5,291 nt of DNA, from NCBI GenBank assembly GCA_025358235.1, contig JANYKH010000249.1, positions 1 through 5,291 of the forward strand, in the 5' to 3' direction. Made by a program: the position numbers and the translations under genes. This document shows positions 1 through 5,291 of this stretch, piece after piece (within the stretch, counting starts at the first letter, position 1; the number at the start of each line of letters is the position of its first letter). Under the pieces are notes generated by a model. It was not told the DNA's origin, made no database searches, and was given only the letters and a program-made list of their open reading frames with translations. Source of the stretch: Chloroflexota bacterium. Lineage in GTDB: Bacteria > Chloroflexota > Dehalococcoidia > Dehalococcoidales > RBG-16-60-22.

Positions 1-632
1 CGTCCGCCCGTACAATCGATGAACACGAGTCCTTTATCGCTAGTTTTAAATACATTTAATGCGTGTACTGGACCGGTGCCTTCAAACCAAACTATTGCCA
101 CGCCGGCTTTGATGCCCTTCTGGTGGGCATTGTTGTAAACCGTCTCTGCGAATGTGCCGCACATGTAGTCATCGGTTTTGTAGATGAAGGTATCTGTCTG
201 ATCGAGGTACACAAAATCCACCAAGCTGTCCCATGTTGGATTGATGGAATCAGGATTACTAACCAATGCAAACGGATTATTGAACGTAATGCTCTTATTG
301 TAAGAAGGCTGGATACCTGAGAACACTTTTATTCCGAGAGTATCTTCTAGCTGTTTGGTTTTGTTTTCACTTTGTGCCAATTGTTTTTTGGTAGCTTCGA
401 GGTAGTCGAGTGCATTTTTCAATTGTATTTCGTTTTCGGTTAGGCGGTTCTTAAGTCCATTTAACTCAGTATTTAAATCTACGATCATAGCGTCAAGCTG
501 TGAAATAGTTGCATTCTGTGATGCAATCAAGCTCTCAGCGGATTTGAGTTCGGTGGTATTTTGAGGAGAGCATGATAGGAGCATCCCAGCAAGCAGAAAT
601 ACAGAGAACGGCAGTGTTTTTATTGGTTTCAT
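1..632 (-). CDS. Lipoprotein with coiled coil and transglutaminase-like domain (C-terminus beyond window)
   Basis: The reading frame opens with ATG at 632-630 and stays open for 210 codons to the left edge, so the C-terminus is missing. Residues 1-20 form a signal peptide (Lys2 and Lys5, then a hydrophobic core) ending in the lipobox LLSC, which makes Cys21 the predicted lipid-anchored residue of a membrane-attached extracytoplasmic protein. Residues about 24-99 are rich in Leu, Glu, Lys, Gln and Asn with heptad-like spacing, as in a coiled coil. Residues about 135-210 resemble transglutaminase-like cysteine-peptidase domains: Cys158 in YMCGTFAE, His190 in PVHALNVF and Asp206 in FIDCTGG could form a Cys-His-Asp triad. 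A Shine-Dalgarno sequence and a promoter upstream support this start. The domain call comes from motif pattern only; substrate and role are unknown. The coding strand is more A+T-rich than polA. Confidence 0.8.
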   Translation of the reverse strand, partial: MKPIKTLPFSVFLLAGMLLSCSPQNTTELKSAESLIASQNATISQLDAMIVDLNTELNGLKNRLTENEIQLKNALDYLEATKKQLAQSENKTKQLEDTLGIKVFSGIQPSYNKSITFNNPFALVSNPDSINPTWDSLVDFVYLDQTDTFIYKTDDYMCGTFAETVYNNAHQKGIKAGVAIVWFEGTGPVHALNVFKTSDKGLVFIDCTGG

Positions 633-635
633 GAT

Positions 636-642
636 TCACCCT
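636..642 (-). promoter_or_regulatory. Ribosome binding site of the lipoprotein gene
   Basis: On the - strand AGGGTGA lies three bases before the ATG at 632. It resembles the AGGAGGTGA consensus and sits slightly close to the start. It supports the chosen start codon, and it contrasts with polA, which has no such site. Confidence 0.6.
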
Positions 643-672
643 GAAATGGTTTAGAATCTAAAAATCGTGCTA

Positions 673-702
673 ACTTTACTCCACTAATTTGACCTTTGTC
701 AA
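673..702 (-). promoter_or_regulatory. Sigma-70-type promoter of the lipoprotein gene
   Basis: Read on the - strand, a perfect -35 box TTGACA (702-697) is followed by an 18-base spacer and a -10 box TAAAGT (678-673, four of six consensus bases). Transcription would start near 666, giving a leader of about 34 bases that includes the AGGGTGA site. The perfect -35 and the correct distance to a good start codon make this the likely promoter. Confidence 0.6.
689..702. promoter_or_regulatory. Palindrome overlapping the -35 box (candidate operator)
   Basis: TTGAC-CTTT-GTCAA is a perfect 5+5 inverted repeat with a 4-base centre. On the - strand its first arm is part of the -35 box TTGACA. A dimeric repressor bound here would block RNA polymerase. 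The arms are short and chance occurrence is possible; no regulator gene is visible in the window. Confidence 0.35.
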
Positions 703-815
703 TAACATTTTAGACAACTTTATACAAAATTGGTTGGCTCACTTTATTTAAAATGGAACCGTTTCTTCCACTGCCCCCATTGGTACTTGAATGCTGGTGT
801 CTTTTCAAACTAGCG

Positions 816-836
816 CCTCTTCCATGGAGGAAGAGG
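816..836. repeat. Hairpin with 8-bp perfect stem
   Basis: CCTCTTCC (816-823) and GGAAGAGG (829-836) are perfectly complementary around the 5-base loop ATGGA. No run of T follows on either strand, so it is not a standard intrinsic terminator. It is the first of three hairpins in 816-943. Confidence 0.6.
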
Positions 837-857
837 ACGGGTAATGGTGACCGGTGA

Positions 858-877
858 ATGAGGTCGACAGCCCTCAT
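858..877. repeat. Hairpin with 6-bp stem
   Basis: ATGAGG (858-863) pairs with CCTCAT (872-877) around an 8-base loop. It is a modest structure on its own and is listed because it lies between two stronger hairpins. Confidence 0.35.
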
Positions 878-887
878 AATATTAACT

Positions 888-943
888 CCCCTTGCCGCGC
901 TAACCTACTTTGTAAATTAGCCAATGAGCCGCGCGGAAAGGGG
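888..943. repeat. Long inverted repeat, 12 of 13 pairs
   Basis: The arm 888-900 (CCCCTTGCCGCGC) and the arm 931-943 (GCGCGGAAAGGGG) pair at 12 of 13 positions, the only mismatch being G894 with A937. The loop is 30 bases (901-930). The stem is G+C-rich and should be stable in RNA. No T-run follows. Part of the right arm (935-942) is also a perfect complement of CCCTTTCC at 985-992, so two folds compete. Confidence 0.55.
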
Positions 944-1057
944 TCGGGGGATAGGCAATAGCCGAAGGTTGTTCCTCATCCATTCCCTTTCCCGACAATC
1001 TCCCCTTGCTCACTCCATAACCACCGTGCTATCTTGTCCCGTGACCATCCCCGCATT

Positions 1058-1107
1058 AAAAAATTACTCGCCAAAACAGAAAAAACAGCCCGTAGGTTAT
1101 CAAAAAA
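1058..1107. other. A6 tracts at 22-base spacing (possible bent DNA)
   Basis: Runs of six A occur at 1058-1063, 1080-1085 and 1102-1107. Their centres are exactly 22 bases apart, close to two helical turns, and a shorter A4 run lies at 1073-1076. Phased A-tracts are known to curve DNA. They lie about 200-255 bases upstream of the polA start. A second group (1234-1238, 1243-1248, 1261-1265) is nearer the promoter. Confidence 0.35.
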
Positions 1108-1277
1108 CCCGTGAATCGTTTTGGTAGTCTCTTCCGGCTGAGATAAAATTCCCAAACTCCTCACGGAACGAATCGAGCCTGAAAATACCCGGTCGGGCCT
1201 ATTCCCTCTCCCTCTCAGACACAAACAGACATTAAAAACATCAAAAAATTGGGTCAAGACAAAAACGAATCGCATTT

Positions 1278-1306
1278 ACGGTTAAACCGGGCCACTCTGC
1301 TATAAT
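1278..1306 (+). promoter_or_regulatory. polA promoter with extended -10, leaderless transcript predicted
   Basis: TGCTATAAT at 1298-1306 is a perfect TATAAT box preceded by the TG of an extended -10 element. With a 17-base spacer the -35 position is ACGGTT (1278-1283), which is poor; extended -10 promoters commonly tolerate this. The usual start, seven bases past the -10 box, falls on position 1313, the A of the polA ATG. There is no Shine-Dalgarno sequence between the box and the ATG. Confidence 0.65.
1279..1289. promoter_or_regulatory. Short palindrome at the polA -35 position
   Basis: CGGTT-A-AACCG is a perfect 5+5 inverted repeat that covers the place where the -35 box should be. It could be a regulator site, but arms this short arise easily by chance. 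Confidence 0.2.
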
Positions 1307-1312
1307 TAATTC

Positions 1313-3991
1313 ATGGAAACACTCGTCCTTTTTGACGGTAACGGCATTATTCACCGCGCTTTTCACGCTGTTCCTCCCTTCGTCATCAAGAAAACCGGTG
1401 AAACTGTAGGGGCAGTTTACGGCTTTTCTTCAATGCTCCTCAAGGTCATGAATGACGTCAAACCATCCCACTGCGCTATCGCCTTCGATATGAAAGGCCC
1501 CACTTTCCGACATGAAATGTATACCGAGTACAAGGCCACCCGCAAAGCTACCCCCAATGAACTGCTGATGCAGTTGGGGCGCGTCCGGGAGGTCGTTCAG
1601 GCTTTTCAGTTGCCTATCTTTGAGATGGGCGGCTTTGAAGCTGATGATGTTTTAGGAGCGCTCAGCCAGCAGGCTGAGGCTATGGGACTGGAAACCATTA
1701 TCGTCACCGGTGATGGCGATGCCATGCAGCTCGTCACCGACCATGTGAAAATCATGTACCCCAAACCCGGCCGCAGCTTCGGCGATACGATGCTCTATGA
1801 TGCCGCTGCGGTTAAGGAAAAATACGGCGTCTCGCCGGAGCATATCCCGGATCTCAAAGCCCTCGTGGGCGATACTTCAGACAACATTCCCGGCGTGCGC
1901 GGCATCGGCGAAAAGACCGCTGTCAAACTTATTGAGCAATTCGGCAGTATTGAACAAATTTATACTCGCATCAATGAGGTCGCACCCCCGCGGGTACAAT
2001 TGCTTCTGAAAGAAAATGAGGCCGCCGGGCGTCAAAGTAAAGTCCTGGCTACCATTCGCCGTGACGTCCCCGTTTCGCTGAACTTGGAAGACTGCCAGTC
2101 CGGTTATGACCGTGACAAAGCCGTCCAATTGTTCCGCGAACTTGAATTCTTCAGTCTGGTAAACAGATTGCCTGAAAAGGGACCAGAAACTCCTCACATA
2201 GACGTCAAAGCTAAACTGGAAGGCAAATACGAGACTATCCGCGACATTACCACTGCCGAAAAGCTGGTTGCCCGGTTTGCCCCCATGAAATCTATCGCAG
2301 TCAGCGTGAAAGGAACCGCCTCCAGCGCCATGTCGGCCGATATTACCGGGGTTGCCATCTCGCCGGCCGCCGGAGAGGGTTATTACTTCCCTGTCGATGG
2401 ATTTTCCGGCTCCCGCATTATTACCATTTTGAAACCACTCCTGGAAAATACCGCCATTCAAAAGGTTTCTTATAACGGCAAATATGACCTGGTCGTTTTG
2501 AAAAACTCAGGCATTGCCGCGCAGAACTACAGCTTTGATGTGATGGTTGCCGCCCATCTGATCGGGGATAAAGCTCTTGGTCTTGATGAACTTTGCCCCA
2601 CTCACCTCGGCATGGAAAGAGAGCCGGTCGGGGAGTCGGTGGGGAAGGACGCTAAACAGTTATCAATGCTGGGCATGGACGCAGAGGAATCTGGTCTGGA
2701 TGCCTGCCGTGATGCCGATATTATCTTCCGGCTGGTGGCTAAGCTGGATGCCGCTTTGCGCGAACAGGAGGCCTGGAAACTTTTCAACGATGTCGAGATG
2801 CCCCTCATCCCCACCCTCGTCCTCATGGAGATGAATGGCGTTTTACTCAATACCGACCTGCTGAAAGGGCTTTCGCAGCAGACCGGGGAGATGATAAAAG
2901 GGCTGGAACAAAAAATCTATGCCCTGGTCACCCATGAATTTAACATTAACTCTCCCCAGCAACTGGGCAAAGTCCTTTTCGACGAATTAAAACTGGGCGT
3001 TTCAAGGCGCGGCAAGGCCAAATATTCCACTGAAGCCTCGATTTTGGAAGACCTCCGTGACGAGCACGAAGTAATCGGCCACATCCTCGAAATAAGACAG
3101 CTTTCCAAGCTGAAGTCGACTTATATCGATTCCCTGCCCGCCCTCATTAACCCGCGTACGGGGCGCGTGCATACCAGCTTTAACCAGACTCGCACGTCTA
3201 CCGGTCGGCTGTCATCTACAGACCCCAACCTGCAAAATATTCCGGTGAGGGGCGATTTGGGGCGGCAAGTGCGCTGTGCCTTCATCTCCGCACCGGGGAC
3301 AGCTTTGCTGGCCGCGGACTATTCCCAAATCGATCTGCGGGCTTTAGCGCATCTTTCTCAGGATGCGGAATTGCTCCGGGCTTTCCGCGAAAATGAGGAT
3401 ATTCATACAGAGACCGCTTCCAAATTGTTCAGCGTGCCTCATAAAGAGGTTACTCCGGAGATGCGCCGTCTCGCCAAGGTGGTGAACTTCGGCGTTATCT
3501 ACGGCATGAGCGACTACGGCCTGGAGCAGGCGACCAACCTTTCCCGCGAGGAGGCCAGCAAATATATCGATGCCTATTTTGAGAAATATCCCGGCGTGAA
3601 ACAGTATATGGAATCGACCAAAGAGCACACCCGGAAATTCGGCTGGGTGGAGACTTTACTTGGCCGCCGACGCTACTTCCCGGAAATAAACTCGCCTAAC
3701 CGCAATGTCCGCGAAGGCGCCGAACGCATGGCCATTAACATGCCCGTTCAGGGCACTTCGGCGGACATTATTAAGGTGGCCATGATAGATCTTTGCCGGG
3801 AAATGGACCAACGCGGGCTCAAGAGCCAGATGCTGCTCCAGGTCCATGACGAACTTGTCTTTGAGGTCCCGCAAAATGAACTTAAGGAGATGTCCGCGCT
3901 GGCCATTGAATATATGTGCCGGGCGGTGTCCCTGAGCATACCTTTGAGAGTGGAAATTAAGATTGGAACGAGCTGGGGAGAAATGGAGTAA
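1313..3991 (+). CDS. polA: DNA polymerase I
   Basis: 892-residue family A DNA polymerase for gap filling in repair and Okazaki-fragment processing. The 5'-nuclease domain (about 1-290) has its metal-binding acidic residues: Asp8, Glu109/Asp111/Asp112 (FEADD), Asp134/Asp136 (TGDGD) and Asp187/Asp190 (GDTSDN). The 3'-5' exonuclease domain (about 300-480) looks inactive: the positions of E. coli Asp355 and Glu357 are Ser331 and Lys333, and that of Tyr497 is Asp463; only Asp392 and Asp467 match. The polymerase domain is intact: RTSTGRLSS, motif A DYSQIDLR (669-676), motif B with Arg718, Lys722, Phe726 and Tyr730, and motif C HDE (845-847). Motif A has Asp674 where Glu710 is nearly invariant. Length is between Taq (832) and E. 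coli (928). An in-frame TAA at 1307-1309 fixes the start. fpg follows after one base. Confidence 0.98.
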   Translation: METLVLFDGNGIIHRAFHAVPPFVIKKTGETVGAVYGFSSMLLKVMNDVKPSHCAIAFDMKGPTFRHEMYTEYKATRKATPNELLMQLGRVREVVQAFQLPIFEMGGFEADDVLGALSQQAEAMGLETIIVTGDGDAMQLVTDHVKIMYPKPGRSFGDTMLYDAAAVKEKYGVSPEHIPDLKALVGDTSDNIPGVRGIGEKTAVKLIEQFGSIEQIYTRINEVAPPRVQLLLKENEAAGRQSKVLATIRRDVPVSLNLEDCQSGYDRDKAVQLFRELEFFSLVNRLPEKGPETPHIDVKAKLEGKYETIRDITTAEKLVARFAPMKSIAVSVKGTASSAMSADITGVAISPAAGEGYYFPVDGFSGSRIITILKPLLENTAIQKVSYNGKYDLVVLKNSGIAAQNYSFDVMVAAHLIGDKALGLDELCPTHLGMEREPVGESVGKDAKQLSMLGMDAEESGLDACRDADIIFRLVAKLDAALREQEAWKLFNDVEMPLIPTLVLMEMNGVLLNTDLLKGLSQQTGEMIKGLEQKIYALVTHEFNINSPQQLGKVLFDELKLGVSRRGKAKYSTEASILEDLRDEHEVIGHILEIRQLSKLKSTYIDSLPALINPRTGRVHTSFNQTRTSTGRLSSTDPNLQNIPVRGDLGRQVRCAFISAPGTALLAADYSQIDLRALAHLSQDAELLRAFRENEDIHTETASKLFSVPHKEVTPEMRRLAKVVNFGVIYGMSDYGLEQATNLSREEASKYIDAYFEKYPGVKQYMESTKEHTRKFGWVETLLGRRRYFPEINSPNRNVREGAERMAINMPVQGTSADIIKVAMIDLCREMDQRGLKSQMLLQVHDELVFEVPQNELKEMSALAIEYMCRAVSLSIPLRVEIKIGTSWGEME
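3985..3988 (+). promoter_or_regulatory. Ribosome binding site of fpg inside the end of polA
   Basis: GGAG overlaps the last sense codons of polA, with four bases (TAAG) before the fpg ATG at 3993. A second purine stretch, GGGGAG, lies at 3975-3980. Ribosomes ending polA at 3989-3991 would be next to the fpg start, so translational coupling is likely. This site and the family's fixed N-terminus decide the start against an in-frame ATG at 3963. Confidence 0.6.
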
Positions 3992-3992
3992 G

Positions 3993-4814
3993 ATGCCTGA
4001 ACTGCCTGAAGTTGAAACCACCCGCCGGGAATTGCTGCCTTATGTCACCGGGAGGACTATCACAGGAGTAGACGTGGAATGGGCCGGGACAGTGCGTCAT
4101 CCCTCCCCGGAGACCTTCAAAGCCGGGCTCAAGGGCAAGCGGATTCTGGACATCGGTCGCCGCGGCAAGTACATGATCTTCCACCTTGATTCCGGCGAAA
4201 AGCTGATAATCCACATGAAAATGAGCGGCTCTCTGCTGGTTCAGCCCCCCTCGGACGGCCGGTTTGTGCGCGCCGTGATTCATCTGGATAAAGGCGCTAT
4301 TTATTTCCGGGATCCCCGGAAATTCGGCAAGATGTGGTTGGTAGCGGATGAGAATGAGGTGGTTGGCAAGATCGGGCCGGACCCGCTTGAAACCGGCTTT
4401 ACTCTGGCAACGATGAAAAAACTGCTGGGCAGCCGGCAGACTCCAATTAAGGTCGTTATCACTGACCAGAACATCATGTCCGGTGTGGGTAACATGTATG
4501 CCGATGAAGCTTTATACGAGGCGCGAATCCACCCGCTAAAACCAGCGGGCAGTCTTACCGATACCGAATTGCTCAGGTTATACAATGCCACCCGGAGAAT
4601 TTTGCAGGCCGGCATTGTTGATAAAGGCGCCAGTATCGAGAATTATGTCCGTCCCAATGGCGAACCCGGGGAGGCGCACTACGCTTTTAAAGTAGCCCAT
4701 CAGAAGAAAGCCACTTGCGCGGTATGCGGCGGGCCGGTGGTGCGGATTGTGGTGCGGGGGCGGGGCACTTATATTTGCCCTAAATGCCAGAAAGCGCCGA
4801 AAGAAACGAAATAG
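3993..4814 (+). CDS. mutM: Formamidopyrimidine-DNA glycosylase (Fpg/MutM)
   Basis: 273-residue bifunctional glycosylase/AP lyase that removes 8-oxoguanine and formamidopyrimidines and cuts the strand by beta,delta-elimination. The N-terminus MPELPEVETTRREL is the family signature; after Met removal the Pro is the Schiff-base nucleophile and the next Glu the acid catalyst. This fixes the start at 3993, because the ten extra residues from 3963 would bury the Pro. Lys59 in RRGKY matches the conserved catalytic-site Lys. Met77 (HMKMSG), Arg109 and Phe111 (DPRKF) fit the residues that fill the helix after base flipping. A helix-two-turn-helix is seen at GVGNMYADEAL (164-174). The C-terminal zinc finger has Cys242, Cys245, Cys262 and Cys265, with Arg257 in its hairpin. 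Everything expected is present. It is co-transcribed with polA, which fills the gap it makes; a polA-mutM pairing is also known in Bacillus. Confidence 0.97.
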   Translation: MPELPEVETTRRELLPYVTGRTITGVDVEWAGTVRHPSPETFKAGLKGKRILDIGRRGKYMIFHLDSGEKLIIHMKMSGSLLVQPPSDGRFVRAVIHLDKGAIYFRDPRKFGKMWLVADENEVVGKIGPDPLETGFTLATMKKLLGSRQTPIKVVITDQNIMSGVGNMYADEALYEARIHPLKPAGSLTDTELLRLYNATRRILQAGIVDKGASIENYVRPNGEPGEAHYAFKVAHQKKATCAVCGGPVVRIVVRGRGTYICPKCQKAPKETK

Positions 4815-4909
4815 GGTTGGTGCTCTTCGCCCCACTTATCTCTCGTTATGCCGAGCCTATAAAATCAGGAATTTACACTATCGTTTAAGGAGCAGGGGCG
4901 ACATCTCGC

Positions 4910-4940
4910 GAGGGGGCGCAGCCCCCTCCGCAGTAGTTTT
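4910..4940 (+). terminator. Hairpin with T4 run, candidate terminator of polA-fpg
   Basis: GAGGGGGC (4910-4917) and GCCCCCTC (4921-4928) form a perfect, very G+C-rich 8-bp stem with a GCA loop. A TTTT run follows at 4937-4940, eight bases after the stem. The T-run is short and a little distant, so termination may be partial. It lies about 95 bases after the fpg stop codon. Confidence 0.5.
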
Positions 4941-4996
4941 CCCCTCTTCGACCATAACGCCTGTGAACAGCAGCAATCATGAGGTTGAAGAGGGGA
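4940..4996. terminator. 14-bp inverted repeat in the convergent gap, possible two-way terminator
   Basis: The arm 4940-4953 (T, then CCCCTCTTCGACC) pairs with 4983-4996 (GGTTGAAGAGGGG, then A) at all 14 positions, counting one G-T wobble (G4950 with T4986). The loop is 29 bases and contains a small CTGT/ACAG stem at 4961-4970. It stands between two genes that point at each other. On the - strand the complement of the right-arm side is read first, so cvpA transcripts would form it too. There is no strong T-run on either side except the TTTT at 4937-4940, which overlaps the left arm. Confidence 0.4.
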
Positions 4997-5022
4997 CTTA
5001 GGGGTGATGCTAATTCATCGGC

Positions 5023-5045
5023 CGAGTTGATTGGAACTCGTTCTT
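5023..5045 (+). terminator. Small hairpin followed by TTCTT
   Basis: CGAGTT (5023-5028) and AACTCG (5035-5040) form a perfect 6-bp stem with a 6-base loop, followed by TTCTT at 5041-5045. It could back up termination of the polA-fpg transcript before it enters the convergent gene. The stem is short and this is a weak call. Confidence 0.25.
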
Positions 5046-5061
5046 ACTATCGATTGTCAAA

Positions 5062-5291
5062 TTATCCCCACCCTCCCAGCCAGCTGAACACCCCGGCCGG
5101 TAGGCGGAAAGCCTGTGGCAGCAGGTCTTGCACAAACGGCAGACGTACCACCAGCCACTGCATCATGTCTGATGAATTGACCATTGCTATCAACCAGTCG
5201 AAAACAGGATATACCCGCAGCAGCAGGTAGAAGACTACCAGACCGATGGCGCTGCCGATGACGTTCATCAACCCGCCCATAAGCCGGAAAC
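5062..5291 (-). CDS. CvpA-family membrane protein, C-terminal part
   Basis: The frame ends at TAA (5064-5062 on the - strand) and runs open to the right edge, so the N-terminal part is missing. The ATG at 5280 is probably internal, because the frame continues upstream as ...FRL before it. About 76 residues are visible. RLMGGLMNVIGSAIGLVVFY has the Gly-spaced pattern (RLxG, then GxxxG) of the last membrane helix of CvpA (colicin V production) proteins. A tail with SSDMMQWLVVRLPFVQDLLP resembles the S..W...PF...LLP ending of that family. CvpA proteins are inner-membrane proteins with about four helices; their exact function is poorly known. The gene converges on polA-fpg, so it is not part of that operon. 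The family call rests on pattern recognition from a fragment; another small membrane protein is possible. Confidence 0.6.
   Translation of the reverse strand, partial: FRLMGGLMNVIGSAIGLVVFYLLLRVYPVFDWLIAMVNSSDMMQWLVVRLPFVQDLLPQAFRLPAGVFSWLGGWG

Larger units (their letters stand above)
703..1277. other. Non-coding divergent region between the lipoprotein gene and polA
   Basis: Nothing here reads as a convincing gene. A 99-codon frame on the - strand (976-1275) and a 67-codon frame on the + strand (924-1127) overlap each other; neither has a recognisable domain, and both have odd composition. The part from 816 to 943 holds three hairpins in a row. The 10-base word CTCCCCTTGC occurs at 886-895 and again at 1000-1009. 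From 1058 on, the + strand is rich in A-tracts (1058-1107 and 1234-1265), which may bend the DNA upstream of the polA promoter. I saw no tRNA, no T-loop-like element, and no known riboswitch core. Confidence 0.6.

Noticed and set aside
63..320. 85-codon open frame on the + strand
   Set aside because: It is the antisense shadow of the lipoprotein gene, which has a signal peptide, a ribosome site and a promoter.
924..1127. 67-codon open frame on the + strand
   Set aside because: It starts within a hairpin loop, has no credible ribosome site and reads as low-information basic sequence.
1188..1197. CCCGGTCGGG mini-hairpin
   Set aside because: A 4-bp stem with a 2-base loop is sterically poor and has no context such as a T-run.
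1167..1272. Direct repeat AACGAATCG at 1167-1175 and 1264-1272
   Set aside because: A 9-base repeat is expected by chance in several hundred bases, and nothing else links the two copies.
976..1275. 99-codon open frame on the - strand in the divergent gap
   Set aside because: No ribosome site or domain is recognisable, the residue composition is odd, and it overlaps another frame on the opposite strand. Conservation in relatives would be needed to revive it.
3963..3992. Earlier in-frame ATG for fpg at 3963
   Set aside because: It would add ten residues before the Pro that must be N-terminal for catalysis, and the better-placed GGAG serves the ATG at 3993.
4747..5230. Open frames on the + strand downstream of fpg
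   Set aside because: They overlap the end of fpg, the hairpin region and the CvpA-like gene, and their translations look like shadow sequence.

Overview
The window holds a DNA-repair pair, polA followed by fpg/mutM, in the centre on the + strand. A partial gene lies on the - strand at each end: a lipoprotein with a transglutaminase-like domain on the left and a CvpA-type membrane protein on the right. All coding sequence reads as ordinary bacterial genes. The polA-fpg pairing, a PolA whose proofreading site has decayed, mixed GC (hand count about 43% over 1-600 and about 54% over 3301-3600) and the style of the lipoprotein suggest a Chloroflexota bacterium, perhaps of the class Dehalococcoidia. 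That placement is an impression from protein sequence, not a demonstrated one.

Layout. Positions 1-632 (-) encode a lipoprotein precursor cut off by the left edge: signal peptide with lipobox, long coiled coil, then a domain with a Cys/His/Asp arrangement. Its promoter (TTGACA, 18-base spacer, TAAAGT) lies at 673-702, and its -35 box sits inside a TTGAC-N4-GTCAA palindrome. A non-coding stretch of about 600 bases follows, with three hairpins at 816-943, alternative pairing partners out to about 1009, and A-tracts spaced 22 bases apart at 1058-1107. The polA promoter is an extended -10 (TGCTATAAT, 1298-1306) placed so that transcription should begin on the A of the polA ATG at 1313. An in-frame TAA at 1307-1309 rules out an earlier start, so polA is predicted to be translated from a leaderless mRNA.

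polA (1313-3991) and fpg (3993-4814) are one base apart and almost certainly form one operon. Fpg excises oxidised purines and cuts the strand, leaving a one-nucleotide gap; Pol I fills it, so the two act in consecutive steps of base-excision repair. The convergent space 4815-5061 contains several hairpins that probably end transcription from both sides. At 5062-5291 (-) is the C-terminal part of a CvpA-family membrane protein.

I found no mobile element, CRISPR array, tRNA or rRNA, and no clear new biological system. The most interesting points are the predicted leaderless polA mRNA, an Asp in place of the near-invariant motif A Glu of PolA, the lipoprotein with its palindromic promoter, and the hairpin-rich divergent region.
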